DNA of 64,000 bases from Paenibacillus turicensis (GTDB taxonomy: Bacteria > Bacillota > Bacilli > Paenibacillales > Paenibacillaceae): NCBI RefSeq assembly GCF_017873435.1, contig NZ_JAGGKG010000017.1, forward strand, positions 1 through 64,000, read 5' to 3'. Positions 57,306 to 64,000 of the stretch are shown here, one piece after another. A model generated the notes under the pieces. It had not been told where the DNA came from and did no database searches. It saw only the letters and a program-made list of their open reading frames with translations. How positions within the stretch are numbered: the first letter of the stretch is position 1; each line of letters opens with the position of its first letter. A program made the translations under genes and the position numbers.

Positions 57306-57347
57306 AAATACTAAAAATTAAATACTAAAAATTAAATGCTAAAAATG
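57306..57347 (+). repeat. Short tandem repeat (14-bp unit, three copies)
   Basis: AAATACTAAAAATT occurs twice, followed by AAATGCTAAAAATG. It lies in the 300-bp AT-rich region upstream of the twin secreted genes; otherwise that region shows only a weak promoter (TTGATT 57410-57415, TATTAT 57431-57436). Confidence 0.8.
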
Positions 57348-57476
57348 TTAAAAATGACTTAATGTTTATTGGGAAATGTTACTTATTGACTAATTTATGG
57401 ATAATACGATTGATTATGGTCTAAAAGGGTTATTATCTTTATGTAACTAAAAACAACCAAAAGGAGTGTTTAATTA

Positions 57477-57761
57477 ATGAACATGAAAAAAACGTTGTTT
57501 GGTTCTGTATTATCTTTAGCACTTTTAGTAACAGCAGCTCCAGCCTTCGCAAGTGAAGGAAATGTAAGCTCAGCTGCTACCTCCTCAACAGCAGGAATTA
57601 CCTCCAATGTGACGATTCAAAAAATTGAGACTAGATATATCTATCGCTCTGTGAACCAGTTTGCGAATTCCTTCGTGGAAGGTGGAGTGACTTGGTATTT
57701 AAAAGGAGTTACGTATGAGCATAATCAATATGTTGCCCGTTACGAAGGCCATGTGTCTTAA
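57477..57761 (+). CDS. Small secreted protein, paralogue 1
   Basis: A 94-residue protein with a Sec signal peptide (MNMKKTLFGSVLSLALLVTAAPAFA-S, cleavage after about residue 25) and a mature part of about 69 residues rich in Tyr, Asn, Ser and Val. The C-terminal block RYIYRSVNQFANSFVEGGVTWYLKGVTY repeats closely in the next gene. No cysteines. I recognise no family. A ribosome site AAAGGAG precedes it. No transporter, immunity or protease gene is adjacent. Confidence 0.75.
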   Translation: MNMKKTLFGSVLSLALLVTAAPAFASEGNVSSAATSSTAGITSNVTIQKIETRYIYRSVNQFANSFVEGGVTWYLKGVTYEHNQYVARYEGHVS

Positions 57762-57791
57762 TTTCTAAATACTAAAAGGAGTGTTTTATCA

Positions 57792-58076
57792 ATGAACATA
57801 AAGAAAACGTTATTTAGTTCCGTGCTTTCTTTGTCACTACTGATAACAGCAGCTCCAGCCTTCGCAAGTGAAACAAATGTAAGTTTAAACCCTTCTTCAA
57901 CACAGATTAACTCGGAAAAGTCAGATGTATCTATTCAGTCGATTTATTATCGATATGTATATAATTCAGTAAATAAGTTTGCTAATTCCTTTACTGAGGA
58001 TGGTATTACTTGGTATCTCAAAGCGATCACATATTCAAACGGTCAATATATTGGTCATTATCAAGCTAATATTTAA
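57792..58076 (+). CDS. Small secreted protein, paralogue 2
   Basis: A 94-residue paralogue starting 30 bases after the first, with the same AAAGGAGTGTTT...ATGAACATNAAGAAAACG-type start region. The signal peptide is almost identical (KKTLFSSVLSLSLLITAAPAFAS). Mature regions differ more in the first 40 residues (SLNPSSTQINSEKSDVS) but share RYVYNSVNKFANSFTEDGITWYLKAITY. The block conserved between the two is therefore the functional part. A terminator follows at 58098. Confidence 0.75.
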   Translation: MNIKKTLFSSVLSLSLLITAAPAFASETNVSLNPSSTQINSEKSDVSIQSIYYRYVYNSVNKFANSFTEDGITWYLKAITYSNGQYIGHYQANI

Positions 58077-58097
58077 CTAGAATATTAAAAAGAATAG

Positions 58098-58162
58098 AAA
58101 CACCCTATTAACTAGTTTTCAGTGAGCCTTACCATTGAGCTAATTAATAGTGGTGTTTTTTT
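58098..58162 (+). terminator. Rho-independent terminator after the twin secreted genes
   Basis: A long imperfect stem (AAACACC-TATTAA-TAG with CTA-TTAATA-GGTGTTT) and a T7 run. Confidence 0.85.
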
Positions 58163-58277
58163 ATGTAGTGTTAAATCTTAGTCTCAATTTAGATTCGCTT
58201 TCGTTATTTTAGGAATGTTATAATAGGACAGGAATTATTGTGTTATTAATGTCTTATTTATTCGGAGGAAACAAAAT

Positions 58278-58490
58278 ATGAGTCTTGATCAAGGACTGGA
58301 CTTAGCTAAGTTTGAGGCAATGTTAGAGGATGAGGTCATGTTGCCAGAGCATAAGCAGTTGGTTAGTGAGTTATTATTTCAAGCCCAGCAGCTGCAAGCA
58401 GAAAATGGGCGATTACGTAAAGCGGTGCTTTTTCATTCTCAAAAGGGCTCCCGTATGTCTACAAAATTAAAGGATGCATTATATGAATAG
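58278..58490 (+). CDS. Hypothetical small helical protein
   Basis: A 70-residue acidic protein, predicted all-helical, with a short heptad-like region (LVSELLFQAQQLQAENGRLRKAVL). No signal peptide or membrane segment. GGAGG precedes the ATG by ten bases. It is located between the accessory patch and the bkd operon; function unknown. Confidence 0.65.
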   Translation: MSLDQGLDLAKFEAMLEDEVMLPEHKQLVSELLFQAQQLQAENGRLRKAVLFHSQKGSRMSTKLKDALYE

Positions 58491-58611
58491 TGGACTCAAC
58501 AACCTGAAGTCCTAGGTTTGGGGTTGGGCTAACAATATTAAATACTAGTTAACACGTATGTTTCATATATGAATGTAATAGATTATAAATGAAAACGATG
58601 GAGGTAGGAGA

Positions 58612-60033
58612 ATGTCAATCACATGTGATGTAGCTATTCTTGGTGGTGGTACAGGAGGATATGTTGCGGCGATCCGTGCAGCACAATTGGGGAAAAACGT
58701 GGTCATTATTGAGCAGGATAAATTGGGTGGAACATGTCTTCATCGAGGTTGTATTCCTAGTAAGGCGTTATTACGTAGTGCGGAGCTATATGCGCAAATG
58801 AAGGAAAGCATCAAATACGGGATTGAAGCAACAGGTGTAGAGCTTGTTTTTCCTAAGGTTCAAGAACGCAAGCAAGCCATTGTAGACCAGTTACATAAAG
58901 GCATTCAATATTTAATGAGTAAAAATAAAATTCAGGTTATTCAGGGCAAAGGCCGAGTGATTGGTCCCTCTATTTTTTCGCCAAAAAGCGGTGCGGTGGC
59001 AGTAGAGCTTGAAGATGGAGAGATGGAAACGGTAGTTTCCACTAATCTAATCATTGCAACGGGCTCTCGTCCAAGACAACTTGGGGGCTTGTCACCTGAT
59101 GGTGAATACATTTTAAGCAGTGATGAGGCACTTGAAATACAAGAGCTTCCTTCATCGATGATGATTATTGGTGGAGGCGTGATTGGCGTGGAGTGGGCTT
59201 CCTTGCTTAATGATTTTGGCGTGAAAGTAACCTTAGTGGAGGCGGCTGAGCAGCTCCTTCCTAATGAGGATGAAGAAATTGCAAATGAACTCCGTAAGGC
59301 ATTACAGAAAAAGGGCGTAACGATTTACACTGGCGCAATGATAGATCTTTCCTCTTATACGGTTCAAGAGGGTAGCGTACAGCTCACAGCTAAACATAAA
59401 GAAAAAGAAATCACACTTCAAGCAGACAAGCTATTAATCTCTATTGGCCGTGAAGCAAATATAGATAACATCGGAATTGAAAACACAGATATTGCTCTCG
59501 AAAAAGGATTTATTAAAGTAAATTCAAATATGCAAACTACGGAGCCCCATATTTATGCGATTGGCGATTGTATTGGTGGCTTACAGCTCGCACACGTTGC
59601 GAGTCATGAAGGTGTGGTGGCTGTAAATCATTTGGCGAATCAACATGGACACAAGTTTGATAGTTTACATGTTCCAAGCTGTGTGTATAGTGCACCAGAG
59701 GTGGCCTCATTAGGGTTAAGTCAACAGCAGGCGGTAGCGCAGGGGTATGAGGTGAAGGTGGGTAAGGTTCCATTTACAGCAATCGGCAAAGCGTTAATTC
59801 AAGGCGAAAAAGACGGTTTTGTTAAAATTGTAGCAGATGCCAAGAGTAATGATATTTTGGGGGTTCATATGATTGGGCCTCATGTTACGGAACTTATAAA
59901 TGAAGCTGCTTTAGCCCAAATTTTAGATGCAACACCTTGGGAGATTGGACAAGTTGTCTTTGCACATCCGAGTCTTTCTGAAATTATAGGAGAAGCAGCG
60001 CTTGCTGTAGATGGCATGGCAACAAGTGTTTAA
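58612..60033 (+). CDS. lpdV: Dihydrolipoyl dehydrogenase (branched-chain 2-oxoacid complex E3)
   Basis: A 473-residue flavoprotein. The FAD loop is VAILGGGTGGYVAAIRAAQLG, the redox disulfide is GGTCLHRGCIPSKALL (CxxxxC), the NAD site is MIIGGGVIGVEWAS, and the C-terminal catalytic His-Glu lies in FAHPSLSEIIGEA. It reoxidises lipoyl groups of BkdB. It precedes the E1/E2 genes by about 140 bases; ptb, bcd and buk, found before it in B. subtilis, are not present here. Confidence 0.96.
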   Translation: MSITCDVAILGGGTGGYVAAIRAAQLGKNVVIIEQDKLGGTCLHRGCIPSKALLRSAELYAQMKESIKYGIEATGVELVFPKVQERKQAIVDQLHKGIQYLMSKNKIQVIQGKGRVIGPSIFSPKSGAVAVELEDGEMETVVSTNLIIATGSRPRQLGGLSPDGEYILSSDEALEIQELPSSMMIIGGGVIGVEWASLLNDFGVKVTLVEAAEQLLPNEDEEIANELRKALQKKGVTIYTGAMIDLSSYTVQEGSVQLTAKHKEKEITLQADKLLISIGREANIDNIGIENTDIALEKGFIKVNSNMQTTEPHIYAIGDCIGGLQLAHVASHEGVVAVNHLANQHGHKFDSLHVPSCVYSAPEVASLGLSQQQAVAQGYEVKVGKVPFTAIGKALIQGEKDGFVKIVADAKSNDILGVHMIGPHVTELINEAALAQILDATPWEIGQVVFAHPSLSEIIGEAALAVDGMATSV

Positions 60034-60065
60034 AATGAACATTTTCTTTTTTTGGCAAAAAAGCG

Positions 60066-60104
60066 TATACTGGTATCAGGTACTAATTTAGTACCAGGTT
60101 TTAA
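60066..60104 (+). promoter_or_regulatory. bkdAA promoter with FapR-like operator
   Basis: A -10 TATACT at 60066-60071 is followed by GGTACTAA-T-TTAGTACC (60079-60095), covering and following the predicted start. The right half continues as TTAGTACCAGGTTTTAA (60088-60104), which matches the Bacillales FapR operator TTAGTACC-N3-TACTAA at all but two of its defined positions. FapR is the malonyl-CoA-sensing repressor of fatty-acid synthesis. Confidence 0.55.
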
Positions 60105-60175
60105 GATGAGACAATAAAGATTCTAATTTAAATTAAAATCGCTTTAATCTTTTATAATTGAAGGAGGGAACTCCC

Positions 60176-61201
60176 ATGAATGTAAAAAGTGTGACAGAAG
60201 CAACGTCAAGACATAAGCAGCTTGGTTTATCTGATGCTGAGGTTGTAGACATGTACAAATATATCCTGCTCGCTCGTAAATATGATGAACGAAATCTATT
60301 GCTACAACGTGCAGGGAAAATTAACTTTCACGTTTCAGGGATTGGGCAAGAGGTTGCGCAGGTAGCGGCAGCTTTTGCTTTGGATCGGGAGAAGGATTAC
60401 TTTTTACCTTATTATCGTGATTATGGGTTTGTGCTTAGTGTAGGGATGACATTACGCGAGCTCATGTTATGTGCTTTTGCCAAGGCAGAAGATCCGAATA
60501 GTGGTGGACGGCAAATGCCTGGACACTTTGGAAGTAAGAAGCTACGTATTGTAACCGGCTCTAGCCCTGTAACAACACAGGTGCCACATGCGGTAGGGGT
60601 AGCTTTGGCTGCTAAAATGAAAAAACAAAAACTTGTCTCCTTTGTTACGTTTGGAGAAGGCTCAAGTAATCAGGGTGATTTCCACGAGGGCTTGAATTTT
60701 GCAGGTGTGCAAAAGCTGCCTGTCATTGTAATGTGCGAAAACAACCAGTATGCAATTTCTGTGCCAGTGAGCAAGCAATTAGGTGGTAGAGTTGTAGATC
60801 GTGCTGTAGGATACGGAATGCCTGGTGTACGTGTAGATGGTAATGATGCACTTGAAGTCTACCGTGTCGTCAAAGAAGCGCGTGAGCGTGCCATTGCAGG
60901 TGAAGGGCCAACCTTAATCGAAGCGATGATGTATCGTCTATCTCCACATTCCACGTCTGATAATGACCTGGCTTATAGAACGAAGGAAGAAGTGGATGCA
61001 AACTGGGAGAAGGATGGAATTCCTAAGCTTAAAGCGTATTTGATTGAATGTGGCTTATGGGATGAGGAGCAGGATGAAGCCTTAGTGAAGGATATTCAGA
61101 AGCAATTGAAGGATGCCATTGACTATGCCGATGCTGCGCCATTTCCTAAGCCTGAGGATACATTGCTACACGTATATGGTGATAGTGAGGGGGATCAGTA
61201 A
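60176..61201 (+). CDS. bkdAA: Branched-chain 2-oxoacid dehydrogenase E1 alpha subunit
   Basis: A 341-residue thiamine-diphosphate enzyme subunit. The ThDP motif is VTFGEGSSNQGDFHEGLNFAGVQKLPVIVMCENN, and phosphorylation-loop-like SPHSTSDNDLAYR is present. It decarboxylates 2-oxoacids of Val, Leu and Ile, making branched acyl-CoA primers for iso/anteiso fatty acids. The ATG at 60176 follows AAGGAGGG; the frame from 60158 includes that site. It lies two bases before bkdAB. Confidence 0.96.
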   Translation: MNVKSVTEATSRHKQLGLSDAEVVDMYKYILLARKYDERNLLLQRAGKINFHVSGIGQEVAQVAAAFALDREKDYFLPYYRDYGFVLSVGMTLRELMLCAFAKAEDPNSGGRQMPGHFGSKKLRIVTGSSPVTTQVPHAVGVALAAKMKKQKLVSFVTFGEGSSNQGDFHEGLNFAGVQKLPVIVMCENNQYAISVPVSKQLGGRVVDRAVGYGMPGVRVDGNDALEVYRVVKEARERAIAGEGPTLIEAMMYRLSPHSTSDNDLAYRTKEEVDANWEKDGIPKLKAYLIECGLWDEEQDEALVKDIQKQLKDAIDYADAAPFPKPEDTLLHVYGDSEGDQ

Positions 61202-61203
61202 TT

Positions 61204-62190
61204 ATGCCAGTGATGGAATATATCGACGCAATCCGACTTGCCATGCAGGAGGAGATGCAGCGTGATGAGAACGTATTTGTTATGGGTGAGGATGTTGGTG
61301 TCAAAGGTGGCGTATTTACAACAACCAAAGGCCTAATCGAGCAATTTGGCGAGGAACGTGTGATTGATACCCCACTTGCAGAATCTGCGATTGCAGGTGT
61401 AGCGATTGGTGCCGCGATGTATGGGATGAAGCCGATTGCTGAAATGCAATATTCTGATTTTATGTTGCCAGCAACAAATCAAATTATTAGTGAAGCTGCG
61501 AAAATCCGCTATCGCTCTAACAATGATTGGACTTGTCCACTTGTTGTACGTGCGCCGATTGGTGGTGGGATTTTTGGAGGTTTATACCACTCCCAATGTG
61601 CGGAGTCGATCTTTTTTGGAACACCGGGCTTAAAAATTATCGCACCTTATTCAGCTTATGATGCAAAAGGCTTACTGAAGGCCGCAATTCGTGACCCTGA
61701 TCCTGTTCTCTTTTTTGAAAATAAAAAATGCTACAAGCTTATTAAAGAAGATGTGCCTGAGGATGATTACATCGTTCCAATTGGGAAGGCGAACCTGCTA
61801 CGCGAAGGGGACGATATTACAGTGATTAGCTATAGCTTACCTCTTCATTTTATTATGCAAGCGGCAGAGGAGCTGGAGCAAGAGCAAGGAATTACAGCGC
61901 ATGTACTAGATTTGCGCACACTTCAACCGCTTGATCGTGAAGCGATCATCGCAGCGGCTAAAAAAACCGGCAAGGTACTGATAGTACATGAGGACAACAA
62001 GACGGGTGGCGTAGGTGCAGAGGTATCTGCCATTATTTCTGAAGAATGTTTATTTGAGCTTGATGCACCAATTAATCGTTTGTGTGGTCCAGATGTGCCT
62101 GCAATGCCGATTAGTCCGCCAATGGAAAAGTTCTTTATGCTCAACAAGGATAAAGTGAAGGAAGCTATGCTACAGCTAGCGCTGTATTAA
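61204..62190 (+). CDS. bkdAB: Branched-chain 2-oxoacid dehydrogenase E1 beta subunit
   Basis: A 328-residue transketolase-like subunit: FVMGEDVGVKGGVFTTTKGL, DTPLAESAIAGVAIGAAMYGMKPIAEMQYSDF and VLIVHEDNKTGGVGAEVSAII are family blocks. It forms the E1 heterotetramer with BkdAA. The two genes are separated by only two bases. Confidence 0.97.
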   Translation: MPVMEYIDAIRLAMQEEMQRDENVFVMGEDVGVKGGVFTTTKGLIEQFGEERVIDTPLAESAIAGVAIGAAMYGMKPIAEMQYSDFMLPATNQIISEAAKIRYRSNNDWTCPLVVRAPIGGGIFGGLYHSQCAESIFFGTPGLKIIAPYSAYDAKGLLKAAIRDPDPVLFFENKKCYKLIKEDVPEDDYIVPIGKANLLREGDDITVISYSLPLHFIMQAAEELEQEQGITAHVLDLRTLQPLDREAIIAAAKKTGKVLIVHEDNKTGGVGAEVSAIISEECLFELDAPINRLCGPDVPAMPISPPMEKFFMLNKDKVKEAMLQLALY

Positions 62191-62205
62191 GCAAGGAGTG
62201 AAAAT

Positions 62206-63636
62206 GTGATGTTAAAAAGCAAAAACCTAGTAGATGTTGTCATGCCTCAGCTCGCAGAATCTTTAGTATCGGCTACGATCGCCAAGTGGTTAAAAAAACC
62301 AGGGGATAATGTTGAGGAATATGAACCGATTTGTGAGGTCATCACAGATAAGGTCAACGCAGAAATTCCGTCTACCATGGACGGAGTTATGGGTGAAATT
62401 TTGGCTGATGAAGGGCAAGAGGTTGCAGTTGGACATTTGATTTGTCGGATTGAGGTTGCCAGTGAAGAGCAAGGACATAGTCAAGCCAATGTGAACAACC
62501 AAGCGAATGCAAGCAACCAAGCCAATATGAACAATCAAGTGAATATAGGAAACCAATTAAATGTGAATGCTAACGGTGGTGGAAGTGATAACTCCGCCTT
62601 GCGTGGGCGTTACTCTCCTGCGGTATTAACGCTTGCAGCAGAGCATGGAATTGCGCTAGAGCAGCTTCAAGGCTCTGGATTAGGAGGAAGAATTACACGT
62701 AAAGACGTGCTTAATTACATTCAGTCTGGTGCATCTACATCGTCCCAAGGAGCTACATCATCAACAGGAGCTACATTGTCAACAGCAGCTGCTGCATCAA
62801 TCAGCTCAGTGCCTACTGCACCTGCTAACCCTACTCCAATTGCCGTTGAGCAGCCTAAGGCAGTACCGGTGCGCAATTCTGGACTTCATTTATCTGAAAC
62901 GCCTGCCATTCCTAAAATTGAAGTGGAGGCTGGCAATCGTTCTGAATACTTGATTGATGTCACACCAATTCGAAGTGCAATAGCTAGAAATATGCGTCAA
63001 AGTGTATCGGAAATTCCGCATGGCTGGATGATGATCGAGGTAGACGTTACGAATATGGTACAGCTTAGAAATAAGCTGAAGGATGACTTTAAGAAGAAGG
63101 AAGGCATTAATTTAACGTACTTAGCCTTTATGATGAAGGCGGTTGTTAGTGCGATTAAGGATTATCCAATTATGAACTCCGTGTGGGCTGTGGATAAAAT
63201 TATCGTAAAACGTGATATTAATATCTCCTTAGCGGTAGGAACGGAGGATTCCGTGTTAACGCCAGTCATTCAAAAGGCAGATCAGAAAAATATTGCAGGC
63301 TTAGCAAAAGAGATTGATGATTTGGCAAGCAAGGTTCGTGCAGGCAAGCTAAAACTGGATGACATGCAAAATGGGACATTTACGGTAAACAATACAGGTT
63401 CATTTGGCTCGATTTTGTCTCAGCCTATTATTAACTACCCGCAAGCCGCAATTTTAACGTTTGAATCAATTGTGAAAAAACCGGTTGTTATTAATGACAT
63501 GTTAGCGATTCGCTCGATGGCGAATTTATGTCTGTCACTAGATCATCGTATATTGGATGGCGTCATTTGCGGACGGTTTATGCAACGTGTGAAGGATAAT
63601 ATCGAGGGCTATACGTTAGACACACAGGTGTACTAA
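62206..63636 (+). CDS. bkdB: Branched-chain 2-oxoacid dehydrogenase E2 (dihydrolipoyl acyltransferase)
   Basis: A 476-residue E2. One lipoyl domain (residues about 9-85) has the lipoyl lysine in EVITDKVNAEIPS. Residues about 88-123 form an unusual Asn/Gln repeat linker. The E1/E3-binding domain is around residues 132-170 (YSPAVLTLAAEHGIALEQLQGSGLGGRITRKDVL). An Ala/Ser/Thr/Pro linker follows. The catalytic domain from about 245 has the active-site His in LSLDHRILDG. GTG 62206 and ATG 62209 are both possible starts after AAGGAG. Confidence 0.96.
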   Translation: MMLKSKNLVDVVMPQLAESLVSATIAKWLKKPGDNVEEYEPICEVITDKVNAEIPSTMDGVMGEILADEGQEVAVGHLICRIEVASEEQGHSQANVNNQANASNQANMNNQVNIGNQLNVNANGGGSDNSALRGRYSPAVLTLAAEHGIALEQLQGSGLGGRITRKDVLNYIQSGASTSSQGATSSTGATLSTAAAASISSVPTAPANPTPIAVEQPKAVPVRNSGLHLSETPAIPKIEVEAGNRSEYLIDVTPIRSAIARNMRQSVSEIPHGWMMIEVDVTNMVQLRNKLKDDFKKKEGINLTYLAFMMKAVVSAIKDYPIMNSVWAVDKIIVKRDINISLAVGTEDSVLTPVIQKADQKNIAGLAKEIDDLASKVRAGKLKLDDMQNGTFTVNNTGSFGSILSQPIINYPQAAILTFESIVKKPVVINDMLAIRSMANLCLSLDHRILDGVICGRFMQRVKDNIEGYTLDTQVY

Positions 63637-63653
63637 TTGAGGCTCTAGAAAAC

Positions 63654-63701
63654 AAAAAAAGTGAAATAGAGCGTAGTTATCCCGTCTCTTTCACTTTTTT
63701 T
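63654..63701. terminator. Bidirectional terminator after bkdB
   Basis: A 13-bp stem (A7-GTGAAA / TTTCAC-T7) with an inner GAG/CTC pairing. It lies between bkdB (+) and prli42 (-). Confidence 0.85.
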
Positions 63702-63758
63702 GCGTGTTTTAATCTTAAATTCCTTTTAGGTTAAGTACATATCAATATTTGGTTTTGC

Positions 63759-63857
63759 TTATCTAAATAGGAGTGGTTCTAATAACGCAAGCAATGAAGA
63801 GCCAACCATGGCAAATAGCATAATGTAAACGACGATTTTAAATGTTTTTTTAGACAT
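63759..63857 (-). CDS. prli42: Stressosome-associated mini-protein Prli42
   Basis: A 32-codon gene with a clear AAAGGAG ribosome site eight bases before the ATG. The product reads MSKKTFKIVVYIMLFAMVGS and then SLLALLEPLLFR: a short basic N-terminus and one membrane helix. KIVVYIMLxAM is the hallmark of the Prli42 family, which in Listeria tethers the stressosome to the membrane. No stressosome (rsb) genes are in this window, so its role here is inferred. Confidence 0.8.
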   Translation of the reverse strand: MSKKTFKIVVYIMLFAMVGSSLLALLEPLLFR

Positions 63858-63924
63858 ATCTGGTTCTCCTTTAATATTAACATTCTTATCATATTAACCT
63901 AAATTTCCGTAGGAGGAAAGTAAA

Positions 63925-64000
63925 ATGATCATGAAGGAACGAGTAATTGGAAAATTTCTGGAGCTTATTGCAATTGATAGTGAAACAAAAAATGAACGGA
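63925..64000 (+). CDS. M20 family peptidase (tripeptidase T-like), N-terminal fragment
   Basis: This gene runs off the window end. AGGAGG lies eight bases before the ATG at 63925. The 25 visible residues include FLELIAIDSETKNER, which match the opening of YqjE/PepT-like M20 metallopeptidases (FLELVQIDSETK-type), genes that lie near the bkd operon in B. subtilis. The metal ligands are beyond the window. Confidence 0.7.
   Translation, partial: MIMKERVIGKFLELIAIDSETKNER

Noticed and set aside
58491..58611. Sigma-54 (-24/-12) promoter for lpdV
   Set aside because: B. subtilis bkd uses SigL, but no TGGCAC-N5-TTGCA element is present here; only a TTCATATATGAA palindrome at 58562-58573 was seen.

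Overview
The window is AT-rich, densely coding DNA from a spore-forming Firmicute. The gene order is that of the Bacillus subtilis yqhQ-spoIIIA-accBC-nusB-folD-xseAB-ispA-dxs-yqxC-argR-recN-spoIVB-spo0A-bkd chromosomal block. The amaP/DUF2273 insertion, the copper-amine-oxidase-type stalk-domain exported proteins and the anaerobic adhE/pfl genes point to Paenibacillaceae, probably a low-GC Paenibacillus. This placement is inferred from synteny and protein resemblance, not from a database search. The window starts in an intergenic region and ends inside a peptidase gene.

Layout. (1) 0.1-5 kb: a DedA/TVP38-type membrane protein, an AraC-type regulator and a divergent three-gene sugar or inositol-like catabolic operon (two TIM-barrel isomerases and a Gfo/Idh/MocA dehydrogenase). 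(2) 5-7 kb: an HxlR regulator, a truncated flavoprotein and a membrane-anchored protein with two similar domains. (3) 7-14 kb: an anaerobic fermentation module of fnr (C-terminal Cys cluster), adhE, pflB and pflA, with at least five TGTGA-N6-TCACA-like dyads. (4) 14-20 kb: a large exported stalk-domain protein, a Fur/Zur regulator, yidD and a T-box-controlled metG. (5) 20-25 kb: uppP, then a Zur-box-controlled znuA-znuC-znuB and mntR. (6) 25-33 kb: an exported GH10-like protein, a patatin, yqhQ, yqhR, pepP, efp and lysC. (7) 33.6-39.4 kb: the complete spoIIIAA-AH operon. (8) 39.7-50 kb: accBC, Asp23/AmaP cell-envelope genes, nusB, folD, xseAB, ispA, dxs and yqxC. (9) 50-55.4 kb: a LexA-box promoter driving an unknown gene, argR and recN, then spoIVB and spo0A. 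(10) 55.5-58.5 kb: a small accessory patch of unknown genes, including two tandem secreted paralogues. (11) 58.6-63.7 kb: the branched-chain 2-oxoacid dehydrogenase complex (lpdV, bkdAA, bkdAB, bkdB). (12) Prli42 and the start of an M20 peptidase.

The most unusual non-coding signal is a family of about 145-nt intergenic elements: two tandem copies and one inverted copy around 19.7-20.4 kb, and a convergent pair at 33.06-33.54 kb. Each folds into an outer helix and a long inner TTAAA...TTTAA helix. Helix sequences differ between loci but remain self-complementary, while the single-stranded joints are conserved. Four of the five complete copies sit immediately downstream of a gene in its sense direction. 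This looks like a repeated structured RNA or a palindromic mobile element that I do not recognise.

Other regulatory observations: adhE and pflB share the same two-site geometry (dyads at about -41.5 and +47 from the predicted starts). A FapR-like operator precedes bkdAA. A LexA box lies inside the promoter of argR-recN. A Zur box overlaps the predicted znuA start. A sigma-H promoter with 0A boxes precedes spo0A. Positions and complementarities were read by eye; no alignment, folding or database software was run.
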